This document shows, piece by piece, positions 61,201 to 64,000 of a stretch of 64,000 nt of DNA. A program made the translations under genes and the position numbers. Location of the stretch: contig OX387602.1 of NCBI GenBank assembly GCA_947568835.1, forward strand, positions 12,513,021-12,577,020, in the 5' to 3' direction. Position 1 is the stretch's first letter. The number at the start of each line of letters is the position of its first letter. This DNA is from Protonemura montana. Taxonomy: Eukaryota > Arthropoda > Insecta > Plecoptera > Nemouridae. Under the pieces are notes generated by a model. The model ran no database searches, was not told where the DNA came from, and worked only from the letters and a program-made list of their open reading frames with translations.

Positions 61201-64000
61201 CATCAATGCCGAATGCAGGAGCAACCTGGCATGCATGCGTGAAAAGTGTCGGGATCCTTGTCCTGGGTCTTGCGGCGCAGGCGCGCATTGCAGCGTTATC
61301 AATCACACGCCCATTTGCACTTGTCCCGATGGTTATACTGGGGACCCATTCTCGAACTGCTATCCAAAACCTGCTCCAGGTATGCTTCACTTACTTTTGG
61401 TTAAACCTTTACATTCTCGCTCTAACGCTACTCAAGTATTTTATTGGACATGCAAAAATGTACAAACCTTATCTACAAATTTTTTTTCTAGTTATCAATG
61501 AACCGATTAACAAGTGTAGCCCATCGCCCTGCGGGTCAAACGCTCAATGCAACGACGGCGTTTGCACGTGCCTGCCCGAGTATCATGGAGACCCTTACGC
61601 CGGGTGCAGGCCCGAGTGCGTGTTGAACAGCGATTGTCCCAGAGACAAAGCCTGCGTAAGGAACAAGTGCACTGATCCGTGCATCGGCACTTGTGGGCAA
61701 GGAGCACAGTGCCACGTGTCAAATCATGTACCGATGTGCAGTTGCCCGGATGGTCTGTCTGGAAATCCGTTCATATCATGCGTTGCAGTTCCTAGTAAGT
61801 TTCTCTCCCTAAAATATATTTAATGATCATTTCACCAATAATTTTCCCTTTTTTCTAAGTTTTATTTACTTATTTTTTTTTTTAGAACCCATCAAGACTC
61901 AGCCTTGCAATCCATCGCCTTGCGGACCAAACAGCCAATGTCGCGAAATCAATGAACAGGCCGTGTGCTCTTGCGTGCCAGGATACATCGGAAGTCCTCC
62001 ATCTTGTCGACCAGAATGTGTCGTGAGCTCAGATTGTAGCCAAAACGAAGCATGTAGTAACCAGAAATGTCGAAACCCATGCCCTGGAACTTGCGGAATT
62101 GGTGCTCGTTGCGAGGTGGTGAATCACAATCCCATATGCAGCTGCCCATCAAGATATACAGGCGATCCGTTTATCAGATGTCAACCAATTCAAGAAACAC
62201 CAATCACAGAGCCGTCTAGGCCATGCCAACCTAGTCCTTGTGGACCGAATGCACAGTGCCAAGTCAGAGGAGACAGTCCATCGTGTTCTTGTTTGCCTCA
62301 GTTCATCGGCGCTCCGCCAAACTGTCGACCAGAGTGTGTCAGTAACAGTGAATGTGCAAGCAACTTGGCATGTATCAACCAGAAATGTGCAGATCCTTGC
62401 CCAGGTTCTTGTGGTGCAAACGCAGAGTGCAGAGTTGTCAGTCATACACCACAATGTACTTGCTTGAATGGATTCTCAGGCGATCCCTTCAGACTTTGCG
62501 TCGCCCCTCAACGTAAGTTTAACAGACCAATGAAATTTGACAAAATATTATCGTGCGTGTTTTTTTTTAATGTCTCGCTCTTCTTATTTTAGTGTCCGAG
62601 GCTCGGCCAATTGAAAGGCCAACTCCATGCTTCCCGTCTCCATGTGGCTCTAACGCCGTGTGCAGGGAACAAAACGGCGCAGGTTCTTGCACTTGCCTAC
62701 CTGATTATATTGGAAATCCGTACGAAGGATGTCGACCTGAATGTGTCTTAAACTCGGACTGTCCGTCAAACAAGGCGTGTATTAGAAACAAGTGCGAAGA
62801 TCCCTGTCCAGGCGCTTGCGGGCAGAACGCCGATTGCCAGGTTGTCAACCACTTGCCATCGTGCACCTGTCGTCAAGGTTATACGGGAGATCCGTTTAGA
62901 TTCTGCAACGTCGAACAACTGCGGGAACCAGTCGTTGAGCCAAGAAACCCCTGCCAGCCATCTCCATGCGGGCCTAACAGTCAATGCAGGGAAATCAACG
63001 GCCAAGCCGTGTGCTCTTGTCTGCCTACTTACATCGGATCACCGCCAGGATGTAGGCCAGAGTGCGTTGTCAGCTCTGAGTGTCCTCAAAACAAGGCATG
63101 CGTGAACCAGAAATGCATAGACCCTTGCCCAGGCACATGTGGAATAAATGCAAGATGCGAAGTTATTAACCACTCGCCCATATGCAGCTGTGTTGCTGGG
63201 CACACTGGTGATGCCTTCACAAGGTGCTATCCGATACCTCGTAAGTTTCATTGCGTTACGTCACCTATTTACTGAGCGTAGGCAAATATTTTCTCCAACT
63301 AAATGGCTTTATTATCTTTTTCAGCACCGGCCTCACCACCAATTCCAGCCCCCTTCTATGATCCCTGCGTTCCATCGCCTTGCGGCCCGTACTCGCAATG
63401 TCGTCTTGTCGGGCAGTCTCCGTCATGCTCTTGCCTAGCAGGCTACATTGGAAGTCCACCGAACTGCAGACCAGAATGCAGTATTAACGCTGAGTGCCGA
63501 AGTACTTTGGCTTGCATGAGGGAGAAATGTCGAGACCCGTGCCCCGGATCATGCGGTGCTGGCGCCCAGTGCACAGTAATCAACCACACCCCGGTGTGCA
63601 CTTGTCCACAAGGATACACCGGCGATCCGTTCTCAAACTGTTACCCGAAACCGCCTCCCCCTATAGAACCGATAGCGACCGACCCTTGTTATCCATCGCC
63701 ATGTGGCCCAAATGCTCAGTGCAACAACGGAGTATGCACGTGCATTGCCGAATATCATGGCAATCCTTATCAGGGTTGCCGGCCGGAATGTATTCTTAAC
63801 ACGGACTGCTCGAGAGACAAGGCTTGCATCCGCAACAAGTGCGCAGATCCCTGTCCAGGAACGTGCGGACAAGATGCTATATGCAATGTTATCAATCATG
63901 TGCCATCATGTAGCTGCCCTGACGGATTTATTGGCAATCCATTCATTTCCTGTCGATCAGTGCCACGTAAGTGCCCTTATTTACAATCTCGATTAAGTAC
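1..64000 (+). CDS. dpy: dumpy orthologue, internal part (48 exons)
   Basis: Giant apical extracellular-matrix protein. In Drosophila, Dumpy is a membrane-anchored ZP-domain fibre that links epidermis, tendon cells and trachea to cuticle. What is seen: about 105 DPY modules (RPEC...AC...CxDPCPGxCG), each beside EGF modules, plus two Thr-rich blocks. The 48 exons listed below join to an open frame of about 16,780 codons. All introns are GT-AG, and all junctions split a codon after its first base. Start codon, signal peptide, ZP domain and transmembrane segment are outside the window. 'Triad' below means EGF-DPY-EGF, about 106 residues. Class 1 triads have a first EGF ending NPYxGC, class 2 SPP/TPP-x-C, class 3 PPNC. 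The Thr-rich regions are not recognisably like the Drosophila PIGSFEAST repeats, so this part is probably lineage-specific. Family assignment is very secure; individual splice sites were read by eye. Confidence 0.95.
949..1740 (+). repeat. decayed duplication in the non-array part of exon 1
   Basis: Two copies of a segment reading TRxPSDRSTAxRKDDDLTTLNK start near 949 and 1633. The match AAGGACGATGATTTGAC lies at 986 and 1670, 684 bp apart. They differ at many third positions. The region before the minisatellite therefore also grew by duplication, but long ago. Confidence 0.8.
3585..9657 (+). repeat. five 93-bp long variant units inside the 63-bp array
   Basis: A 31-residue variant replaces the 21-residue unit five times, with GDEFAT at about 3601, 4261, 4984, 7975 and 9580. 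Its key residues are EGDEFAT(K/E), then YVTS or HVTS, then VTSKKTYS or ATSKKTYS. The last four share the same flanks (RYFDSTRPTTPEG before, GTRPTIQE or GTRSTIQE after), which shows that they spread as a block. Spacings are 660, 723, 2991 and 1605 bp. A decayed sixth copy (GFELVTERVTD) lies at 12571, another 2991 bp on. Confidence 0.9.
5581..6714 (+). repeat. 693-bp (11-unit) tandem duplication within the minisatellite
   Basis: Diagnostic variants recur exactly 693 bp apart: GDDGV at 5581 and 6274; SDSSRPTTLE at 5804 and 6497; then TSYSD, TTQDEDEG, RYSGRT and GVKTT in the same order. The shared order covers about seven units (5581-6021 and 6274-6714). After that the copies differ. Confidence 0.85.
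13447..13515 (+). CDS. dpy: dumpy exon 2, small
   Basis: Sixty-nine bases between TTTGTTGTGCAG and AAAG|GTCTGC. It joins exon 1 as Glu (G+AA) and reads NGFATRGCKCTTGDGFSLDLGK, then continues into exon 3 as Val. GCKCTTGDGF resembles the Cys4-x-Cys5 end of an EGF. It is symmetric phase 1-1 like its neighbours. Its short length and the weak donor context (GGTCTG) make this the least certain exon. It could be skipped without a frameshift. Confidence 0.5.
13516..14430 (+). other. intron 2 (915 bp)
   Basis: AT-rich, with no cysteine-rich open stretch. Two overlapping 10-bp palindromes (GATCTAGATC and GATCGCGATC) lie at 14221-14236. No other feature seen. Confidence 0.6.
14431..14574 (+). CDS. dpy: dumpy exon 3: DPY-type module
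   Basis: Bounded by TTATCTTATAG and AAAG|GTAACT; 48 codons. It reads SCTGHGDCASQQACIKKKC then NPCG, then CKAHQDCQVQDHQPVC, so it is a divergent DPY module followed by the Cys3/Cys4 part of an EGF, which is completed in exon 4 (CIK-V-CQC). The sequence just before the exon is in the same frame and begins with ATG at 14385, which is discussed under findings. Confidence 0.8.
14575..15058 (+). other. intron 3 (484 bp)
   Basis: AT-rich, with an A run near 14867 and the acceptor GACTTCGCTTTCAG. No other feature seen. Confidence 0.6.
15059..15214 (+). CDS. dpy: dumpy exon 4: cysteine-rich, not canonical EGF
   Basis: Bounded by TTCGCTTTCAG and CAGAG|GTAGGG; 52 codons. It joins exon 3 as Val and reads CQCQKSSDCRGSLECDGCNC, a short VPKSRDPVVSDG spacer, then CDHCAPGSTCDPFTGACIR. 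The cysteine spacing is denser than in EGF or DPY modules. It joins exon 5 as Asp. It closes the cysteine-rich bridge between the two Thr-rich blocks. Confidence 0.8.
15215..17019 (+). other. intron 4 (1,805 bp, longest seen)
   Basis: AT-rich, with many short runs of T and A. No cysteine-rich reading frame, tRNA-like fold or transposon end recognised. An open frame at 16571-16915 has no recognisable family and crosses no plausible splice sites. The acceptor is CGCCGAATCAACAG. Confidence 0.6.
17020..20307 (+). CDS. dpy: dumpy exon 5: second Thr-rich block plus DPY-EGF tail
   Basis: 1,096 codons from ATCAACAG|AT to CGAAGAG|GTATAC. Residues 1 to about 1030 are Thr/Ser/Glu-rich (TTT, TTES, ETTT) and largely free of cysteine. 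Unlike exon 1 it is not a tandem array; only one decayed internal duplication is visible. The last 60 residues form a module NRTCVADRECPSSESCRRGQC, then NPC...C...NHTTQCTCPPG, that is a DPY module plus a short EGF. The layout (long Thr-rich spacer ending in one DPY-EGF) repeats that of exon 1, so the two exons may be ancient duplicates (inference). Confidence 0.92.
18115..18700 (+). repeat. decayed internal duplication in exon 5
   Basis: The motif (N)YEDYFPVEPEED near 18229-18270 recurs as DYEEVSIPVEPED near 18622-18666, each after a Gln/Thr-rich lead-in (TTTQRQQ and KTTQQHQ) and a STEA or PTES segment. The VEP codons are 399 bp (133 codons) apart. Confidence 0.7.
20308..20762 (+). other. intron 5 (455 bp)
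   Basis: No gene-like content. The 3' end is GC-rich (GTCGCGCGCGAGCGCCCG) before the acceptor TAATTCTGCGTGTAG. An alternative AG (GCGCCTCAG) inside exon 6 would break phase 1. Confidence 0.6.
20763..20981 (+). CDS. dpy: dumpy exon 6: DPY plus EGF
   Basis: 73 codons, joined as Ala, from CGTGTAG|CA to GAACCAT|GTAAGA. A Pro/Gly lead (PPGTGKAPQ) precedes CKSHTDCLDTEACYKGFC, then DPCEFANACAATAKC and HRPVCTCPAGYEGNPAEKC. One divergent DPY module and one EGF. High GC compared with the flanking introns. Confidence 0.87.
20982..21349 (+). other. intron 6 (368 bp)
   Basis: AT-rich, with a T run near 21176 and a long pyrimidine-rich 3' half. Nothing else seen. Confidence 0.6.
21350..21532 (+). CDS. 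dpy: dumpy exon 7: DPY plus EGF
   Basis: 61 codons from GGGCTATAG|TG to TTGCCAG|GTAATT. It reads RCTSNDECLLTEACIDHAC, then RPCALHNPCAQHAVC and GSDCSCAEGFHGNGFVGC. One DPY module and one EGF; same plan as exon 6. Confidence 0.88.
21533..21848 (+). other. intron 7 (316 bp)
   Basis: No feature seen apart from the splice sites; acceptor CTTTTCAATTTCAG. Confidence 0.6.
21849..22049 (+). CDS. dpy: dumpy exon 8: DPY plus EGF
   Basis: 67 codons from TTTCAG|TT to GGAAAAG|GTGCGT. It reads VCQYNIDCPPNKLCDRLNRLC, then NPCFEDSCGENAEC and AVQCRCLPGYGGNPYVQC. The CGENAEC...GYGGNPYVQC part already resembles the second EGF of the later triads. Confidence 0.9.
22256..22546 (+). CDS. dpy: dumpy exon 9: DPY plus two EGFs
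   Basis: 97 codons from TTTCCAG|AA to AATTGCA|GTAAGT. DPY segment GCKSDGECPSSEACINKQC, then an EGF (CKCGPNAVC...CKCPPGYSGNPGSGC), then a second EGF beginning NPCDPNPCGTHALC and ending CFCPKGLTGNPFKNC. First appearance of the NPCxPxPCG start used by all later triads. Confidence 0.9.
22628..23455 (+). CDS. dpy: dumpy exon 10: five EGFs without DPY, then DPY-EGF
   Basis: 276 codons from AATTCAG|TA to CTTCAAG|GTAAGG. Five consecutive EGFs start CEPNPCGPNSGC, CDPSPCGPNTQC, CDPNPCGLGAIC, CQPGPCASNADC and CHPNPCGPNALC with no DPY between them. They are followed by a DPY module (ECRTDDDCDYKLACMGYKC, DPCPGSCG) and an EGF (CTCNHGLTGNPIIRC). This is the only run of plain EGFs in the window, so it probably has different stiffness from the triad region (inference). 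Confidence 0.92.
23534..23851 (+). CDS. dpy: dumpy exon 11: first full EGF-DPY-EGF triad
   Basis: 106 codons from CTCTACAG|AC to ATCC|GTAAGT. Pro-rich lead (PPPPLDPC), an EGF ending DPQAGC, a DPY module (ECTINSDCPLDKACLDRKC), then an EGF. The DPY-EGF join is unusual: DPCKTGKICG in place of DPCPGTCG. Exact triad length seen in later exons. Confidence 0.92.
24128..24460 (+). CDS. dpy: dumpy exon 12: triad with irregular first EGF
   Basis: 111 codons from TTTCCAG|CC to CCACCGC|GTACGT. The first EGF is atypical: after CNVYGGQSAMC comes NPC, giving Cys4-x-x-Cys5 instead of Cys4-x-Cys5, then GGPNSFNDPQC. DPY ECLAHSDCPFNLACLNRRC and second EGF CSCPGGLVGNPFEHC are regular. Confidence 0.9.
24548..25192 (+). 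CDS. dpy: dumpy exon 13: two triads (class 1, class 2)
   Basis: 215 codons from GTTTCAG|TG to CCTATCG|GTGAGT. Triad one starts DSCDRTRCGGNAQC and ends FGNPYVVC in its first EGF (class 1). Triad two starts NPCDPSPCGPYSRC and ends TGAPPTC, with NHNPICSC in its second EGF (class 2). They are joined by a Pro/Thr linker (PVKPTPIAPTKPS). The regular 1-2-3 class cycle begins here. Confidence 0.92.
25221..25236 (+). repeat. A homopolymer in intron 13
   Basis: Sixteen A in a row just after the exon 13 donor. A likely site of length variation. Confidence 0.9.
25371..25694 (+). CDS. dpy: dumpy exon 14: triad, class 3
   Basis: 108 codons if the acceptor is TTCTCAGCAG|AG (joins as Glu: EMPKLPGKPDPC). 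It is preceded by a good branch-like CTAAC and a pyrimidine tract. A second in-phase acceptor at 25310/25311 would add 20 Ser-rich codons. First EGF ends IGSPPFC; DPY is CVQSQECPRDRACINEKC; the join DPCVDSCG is atypical. Confidence 0.85.
25695..26095 (+). other. intron 14 (401 bp)
   Basis: AT-rich; no open cysteine-rich frame or other feature seen. Confidence 0.6.
26096..26425 (+). CDS. dpy: dumpy exon 15: triad, class 1
   Basis: 110 codons from CTCTTCAG|AA to ATCAAAC|GTGAGT. First EGF DPCNPPPCGENAQC ends IGNPYTGGC with one extra Gly. DPY CVINSDCPSHLACLAKHC. Second EGF NHIPVCSCLPGFTGDPFSSC. Confidence 0.92.
26523..26828 (+). CDS. dpy: dumpy exon 16: triad, class 2
   Basis: 102 codons from CTCTTACAG|CG to AAGGAAG|GTGAGT. 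First EGF NPCEPNPCGPNSVC ends VGSPPSC; DPY CVVSAECPQHRACINQKC; second EGF NHNPICSCPPRFTGDPFVRC. It has the short Glu-rich C-terminal linker (EKE) typical of class 2 exons in this region. Confidence 0.92.
26995..27309 (+). CDS. dpy: dumpy exon 17: triad, class 3
   Basis: 105 codons from TGTCTACAG|AG to GTACTAG|GTAGGA. First EGF KPCVPSPCGPNSEC ends FGAPPNC; DPY CVIHQDCPTHLACIRNKC with GDPCAGSCG; second EGF NHQPICACNPGFEGDPFNGC. Confidence 0.92.
27591..27917 (+). CDS. dpy: dumpy exon 18: triad, class 1
   Basis: 109 codons from CCTTCTAG|TT to CCTGCTC|GTAAGA. First EGF RPCSPSPCGSNAVC with the class 1 hallmark RERNGAGSCTC and ending TGDPYTGC; DPY CVLSSDCPRDRACVNNRC; second EGF NHVPSCSCLVGFTGNSLRSC. 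Confidence 0.93.
27918..28297 (+). other. intron 18 (380 bp)
   Basis: AT-rich, with a long pyrimidine-rich 5' part; nothing else seen. Confidence 0.6.
28298..28615 (+). CDS. dpy: dumpy exon 19: triad, class 2
   Basis: 106 codons from ACTTTAG|CA to CCACCAC|GTAAGC. First EGF NPCLPTPCGPNSNC, NRHAVCSC, ends VGSPPTC; DPY CVVSSECAQNRACVNQRC; second EGF NHNPICSCSSGFTGDPFTRC. Confidence 0.93.
28616..28962 (+). other. intron 19 (347 bp)
   Basis: AT-rich; long pyrimidine tract before the acceptor; nothing else seen. Confidence 0.6.
28963..29280 (+). CDS. dpy: dumpy exon 20: triad, class 3
   Basis: 106 codons from TCATTTAG|CA to GCGCCAA|GTAAGA. Pro lead PPPTPSG; first EGF NPCVPSPCGPNSQC, GGQPACTC, ends GRAPNC; DPY CTISAECPSNRACQRERC; second EGF NHGPICSCLPGYSGDPFSGC. 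Confidence 0.93.
29281..29661 (+). other. intron 20 (381 bp, or 300 bp with the upstream acceptor)
   Basis: It contains a second good acceptor, CCATTCTTTCCAG at 29580, whose use would add 27 in-frame codons to exon 21. No other feature. Confidence 0.6.
29662..29991 (+). CDS. dpy: dumpy exon 21: triad, class 1
   Basis: 110 codons from CGCCCTCACAG|AA to CAACCGA|GTAAGA, with an alternative start at 29581 (also phase 1; adds a Pro/Ser-rich stretch beginning SPLPKSPIPLSP). First EGF DPCYPSPCGANALC with KERHGAGSCVC ends SGDPYTGC; DPY CVQNADCQRDKACVNNKC; second EGF NHAPSCMCLPGYTGDPLNSC. Confidence 0.88.
29992..30296 (+). other. intron 21 (305 bp)
   Basis: AT-rich; nothing seen beyond the pyrimidine tract at the 3' end. 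Confidence 0.6.
30297..30626 (+). CDS. dpy: dumpy exon 22: triad, class 2
   Basis: 110 codons from CACCTTAG|TC to GAAGAAA|GTAAGC. Charged lead VVEKDEPIRPRE; first EGF EPCSPSPCGPNSVC, NDHAVCSC, ends TGAPPSC; DPY CVVSTECPQDQACINQRC; second EGF NHNPICSCSSGYTGDPFVRC; linker LKEE. Confidence 0.93.
30733..31059 (+). CDS. dpy: dumpy exon 23: triad, class 3, with an extra cysteine
   Basis: 109 codons from TTATTTCTAG|AG to CCGCTGT|GTAAGA. First EGF NPCVPSPCGPNSHC, NVPACTC, ends GRAPNC. The DPY module reads CSINAECPSNLACQCERC: codon 30921-30923 is TGC (Cys) where exons 26 and 29 have Asn (QNERC), so the module has an odd number of cysteines. Confidence 0.92.
31266..31592 (+). CDS. dpy: dumpy exon 24: triad, class 1; near-identical to exon 27
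   Basis: 109 codons from TCTTGCAG|CA to CCGCCTC|GTAAGA. First EGF QPCNPSPCGANAVC with KERNGAGSCTC ends TGDPYTGC; DPY CVLNTDCDRARACVNNKC; second EGF NHAPSCSCLPGYTGNPLGAC. Bases 31271-31560 match exon 27 at all but two positions by eye. Confidence 0.93.
31800..32114 (+). CDS. dpy: dumpy exon 25: triad, class 2
   Basis: 105 codons from CTCTTCAG|CG to CAAGAAA|GTAAGC. First EGF DPCQPSPCGPFSQC, NGHAVCSC, ends IGTPPGC; DPY CVVSTDCPQDKACVNQRC; second EGF NHNPICSCSSGFTGDPFVSC; linker IQEQE. The upstream intron end reads in frame as a signal-like peptide from ATG 31721 (see findings). Confidence 0.93.
32329..32652 (+). CDS. dpy: dumpy exon 26: triad, class 3; sister of exon 29
   Basis: 108 codons from CTTTCTAG|GG to ATTCCAC|GTAAGG. 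Lead KPVLNIPSA is shared with exon 29. First EGF NPCVPSPCGPNSQC, SVPACSC, ends GRSPNC; DPY CTINAECPSNLACQNERC; the second EGF has KHAPMCTCQVGYTGDPFSGC, with Lys instead of Asn in the usual NH. Confidence 0.93.
32856..33176 (+). CDS. dpy: dumpy exon 27: triad, class 1; near-identical to exon 24
   Basis: 107 codons from CCCTTCCAG|TT to ATTATCA|GTAAGA. Bases 32861-33150 equal 31271-31560 of exon 24 except two changes (CTAAAC to CTTAAC and GGCCTG to GGTCTG). The 3' end after GGGAACCC and both flanking introns differ. Confidence 0.93.
33269..33589 (+). CDS. dpy: dumpy exon 28: triad, class 2
   Basis: 107 codons from CTCTTTAG|TT to CAAGAGA|GTAAGC. First EGF DPCRPSPCGPNSNC, NSHAVCSC, ends IGTPPAC; DPY CVVSTECAQNLACINQKC; second EGF NHNPICSCTAGFTGDPFVRC; linker LQEQE as in exon 25, but clearly more diverged from it than exon 27 is from exon 24. 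Confidence 0.93.
33712..34038 (+). CDS. dpy: dumpy exon 29: triad, class 3; sister of exon 26
   Basis: 109 codons from TCTCCTAG|GA to CCACAAA|GTAAGA. Lead KPVLNIPSE; first EGF ends GRAPNC; DPY CTINAECPGNLACQNERC; atypical join DPCRGSCG; second EGF KHAPMCTCEVGYTGDPFSNC. Confidence 0.93.
34121..34444 (+). CDS. dpy: dumpy exon 30: triad, class 1
   Basis: 108 codons from ACTTTCAG|CT to CAAGCCT|GTAAGA. First EGF NPCNPSPCGANAIC with RERNGAGSCTC ends FGDPYTGC; DPY CVINTDCDRSRACLNNKC; second EGF NHAPSCSCRPGYTGDALTAC (Ala in place of Pro in the usual GDP). Confidence 0.93.
34578..34895 (+). CDS. dpy: dumpy exon 31: triad, class 2
   Basis: 106 codons from TTTACGCAG|CT to GAAGAAA|GTAAGA. First EGF NPCSPSPCGPNSQC, NGHAVCSC, ends LGTPPSC; DPY CVVSSECAQDRACVNLKC; second EGF NHNPICSCPSGFTGDPFVRC; linker LREE. 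Confidence 0.93.
35050..35376 (+). CDS. dpy: dumpy exon 32: triad, class 3
   Basis: 109 codons from CTACTTTAG|CT to CCGCCAT|GTAAGC. Pro lead RTPPPPVG; first EGF NPCVPSPCGPFSQC, GTQPACSC, ends GRAPNC; DPY CTTSTECSSNLACINERC; second EGF NHNAVCTCPQGFIGNPASSC, which lacks the usual TGDPF. Confidence 0.93.
35629..35967 (+). CDS. dpy: dumpy exon 33: triad, class 1, with inserted residues
   Basis: 113 codons from GTCGGTTACAG|CG to GTTGCCC|GTAAGT. The acceptor has a poor pyrimidine tract but is the only one that keeps phase 1. First EGF NPCVPSPCGPNAEC, RERNGAGSCAC, ends QGDPYDANRGC, about four residues longer than normal; then RREC in place of RPEC; DPY CEANPECANNRACIGFKC. Confidence 0.88.
36235..36546 (+). 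CDS. dpy: dumpy exon 34: triad, class 2
   Basis: 104 codons from CGTTTCAG|CA to CCACAAC|GTGAGT. First EGF QPCAPSPCGPNSQC, NGVPVCSC, ends IGTPPAC; DPY CVVSSECPLDRACINQRC with DPCPNTCG; second EGF NHNPICACPSGFTGDPFTRC. Confidence 0.93.
36838..37794 (+). CDS. dpy: dumpy exon 35: three triads (B, C, D)
   Basis: 319 codons from GTTTCCAG|CT to GACATTC|GTAAGT. First multi-triad exon of the six-type cycle. B starts PSCIPSPCGANAQC and ends IGAPPNC; C starts DPCNPSPCGPNAQC with the short loop RDGVCTC and ends IGNPYESC; D starts DPCTPSPCGPNSQC and ends GGAPPSC. Linkers are PLSTPAPVAS (B-C) and VVEKAPPPQT (C-D). The short Cys3-Cys4 loop of type C appears here for the first time. Confidence 0.93.
37795..38598 (+). 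other. intron 35 (804 bp)
   Basis: AT-rich. A more GC-rich patch at about 38220-38330 follows an AG, but its phase 1 frame stops after about 17 codons, so it is not an exon. Nothing else seen. Confidence 0.6.
38599..38931 (+). CDS. dpy: dumpy exon 36: triad, class 3 (type E)
   Basis: 111 codons from ATCCACAG|CA to CAGAGCA|GTAAGT. Unusual first EGF start DPCDGNPCGPNAQC; the loop reads CQVRGSSPSC, one residue from the RGDSP of later type E triads; ends VGAPPNC. DPY CVINPDCASRQACINRKC; second EGF NHIVSCVCISGFTGNPFVQC. Confidence 0.93.
39037..40005 (+). CDS. dpy: dumpy exon 37: three triads (F, A, B)
   Basis: 323 codons from GTTTACAG|AA to CCAATCG|GTAAGT. F: NPCEPSPCGANAEC, KQRNGAGSCSC, ends GNPYEGC. 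A: DPCNPSPCGPNSQC, NGLAVCSC, ends TGSPPNC. B: DPCVPSPCGPNSEC, GDSPACSC, ends VGSPPNC. Linkers are PLAQPITEASVV and VKQPPVFDRPRPV. The A triad has ACYKFKC where Asn-Gln-Lys is usual. Confidence 0.93.
40006..40435 (+). other. intron 37 (430 bp)
   Basis: AT-rich. A short motif (CAAACTTGG then CCTCCACC) occurs twice, near 40157 and 40330; nothing else seen. Confidence 0.5.
40436..41380 (+). CDS. dpy: dumpy exon 38: three triads (C, D, E)
   Basis: 315 codons from CATTTCAG|TC to GTGCAAG|GTAGGA. C: DPCNPSPCGPNAQC with short loop RDGSCTC, ends GDPYSNC. D: QPCQPSPCGPNSVC, NEIAVCSC, ends VGSPPAC. E: EPCQPNPCGPNSIC with loop CQARGEIPSC (RGE, not RGD), ends IGAPPNC. Second EGF of D reads NHNPICNCAQGNTGDPFTRC. 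Confidence 0.93.
41381..42275 (+). other. intron 38 (895 bp)
   Basis: AT-rich. An open frame at 41605-41865 has no recognised family and no cysteine pattern. No transposon ends seen. Confidence 0.6.
42276..42605 (+). CDS. dpy: dumpy exon 39: triad, class 1 (type F)
   Basis: 110 codons from CATTTCAG|CC to CTTGAAT|GTAAGA. Lead AEPIAHERP resembles the E-to-F linker AEPIAQENP inside exon 40. First EGF TPCVPSPCGSNAIC, KEQNGAGSCTC, ends GNPYEGC; DPY CVLNSDCPSNKACVRNKC; second EGF NHLPSCTCRLGYDGDPFRYC. Confidence 0.93.
42838..55905 (+). CDS. dpy: dumpy exon 40: 13,068-bp exon with 41 triads (6 x A-F, then A-E)
   Basis: 4,356 codons from TTCGATATAG|CT to CAGCAAT|GTGAGC without an intron. The triads repeat in the order A, B, C, D, E, F. 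Keys: A ends SPPxC, then KE(R/G)(Y/F)TGDPFSRC and a YPIPPPPP linker; B has GGSPSC or GNPSC, then TGDPFSNC (TGNPFSNC in one copy) and YPKPPPP or YPNPPPP, EPIAS; C has the short loop NDGACTC or SDGACTC and EYHGDPYSGC; D has NEQAVCSC and PPRC; E has VRGDSPSC and FIGAPPNC or FIGSPPNC; F has REQNxAGxC and GNPYEGC. Type C landmarks lie exactly 1,914 bp apart seven times. The exon ends in E; F is the next exon, so the order is not interrupted. Confidence 0.95.
55906..56249 (+). other. intron 40 (344 bp)
   Basis: AT-rich; no feature apart from splice sites. Confidence 0.6.
56250..56576 (+). CDS. dpy: dumpy exon 41: triad, class 1 (type F)
   Basis: 109 codons from AATTTCAG|CT to CGAGAAC|GTAAGA. First EGF TPCVPSPCGSNAMC, REQNGAGACTC, ends GNPYEGC; DPY CVLNSDCAPDKACVRNKC; second EGF NHLPSCTCYSGYTGDPFRHC; linker NVQQRE. 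It takes up the cycle where exon 40 stops. Confidence 0.94.
56739..57050 (+). CDS. dpy: dumpy exon 42: triad, class 2 (type A)
   Basis: 104 codons from CATTTGCAG|CT to ATACCAC|GTAAGA. First EGF NPCEPSPCGPNSQC, NGQGVCSC, ends IGSPPGC; DPY CVVSSECSHAQACVNQKC; second EGF NHSPICSCQSGYTGDPFSRC; linker YPIP is cut by the donor, where the exon 40 copies continue with PPPPIQQ. Confidence 0.94.
57136..60960 (+). CDS. dpy: dumpy exon 43: 12 triads (B-F, A, B-F, A)
   Basis: 1,275 codons from TTATTTTCAG|CA to ATTCCTC|GTAAGT. Two 1,914-bp units starting at triad B. Type E triads carry RGDSPSC at 58158 and 60072. The last A triad (ending SCVAGHTGDAFTRC) differs from the internal A and equals the A of exon 47, so conversion also acts between exons. 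Linkers follow the exon 40 pattern (YPNPPPP, QQAPVV, QEAPIVEPS). Confidence 0.95.
61050..61379 (+). CDS. dpy: dumpy exon 44: triad, class 3 (type B)
   Basis: 110 codons from TTCCTTTAG|CA to GCTCCAG|GTATGC. First EGF NPCVPSPCGQFATC, GDTPSCSC, ends IGAPPNC; DPY CVINAECRSNLACMREKC; second EGF NHTPICTCPDGYTGDPFSNC; linker YPKPAP is cut by the donor. Confidence 0.94.
61492..61794 (+). CDS. dpy: dumpy exon 45: triad, class 1 (type C)
   Basis: 101 codons from TTTTTTCTAG|TT to GTTCCTA|GTAAGT. Shortest triad exon after exon 10. First EGF KCSPSPCGSNAQC with the short loop NDGVCTC ends GDPYAGC; DPY CVLNSDCPRDKACVRNKC; join DPCIGTCG; second EGF NHVPMCSCPDGLSGNPFISC. Confidence 0.94.
61886..62512 (+). 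CDS. dpy: dumpy exon 46: two triads (D, E)
   Basis: 209 codons from TTTTTTTAG|AA to CCTCAAC|GTAAGT. D: QPCNPSPCGPNSQC, NEQAVCSC, ends IGSPPSC, with QNEACSNQKC. E: RPCQPSPCGPNAQC with VRGDSPSC, ends IGAPPNC; its second EGF ends CTCLNGFSGDPFRLC, unlike the CVC...GYVGDPFSQC of array copies. Confidence 0.94.
62593..63240 (+). CDS. dpy: dumpy exon 47: two triads (F, A)
   Basis: 216 codons from CTTATTTTAG|TG to ATACCTC|GTAAGT. F: TPCFPSPCGSNAVC, REQNGAGSCTC, ends GNPYEGC. A: NPCQPSPCGPNSQC, NGQAVCSC, ends IGSPPGC; second EGF CSCVAGHTGDAFTRC. The DNA from about 62655 to 63240 nearly matches the last F-A pair of exon 43 (about 60375-60960). Confidence 0.94.
63325..63966 (+). CDS. dpy: dumpy exon 48: two triads (B, C), last in window
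   Basis: 214 codons from CTTTTTCAG|CA to GTGCCAC|GTAAGT. B: DPCVPSPCGPYSQC, GQSPSCSC, ends IGSPPNC. C: DPCYPSPCGPNAQC with the short loop NNGVCTC, ends GNPYQGC; DPY CILNTDCSRDKACIRNKC. The donor at 63967 shows that the gene continues beyond the window; D would be expected next. Confidence 0.94.
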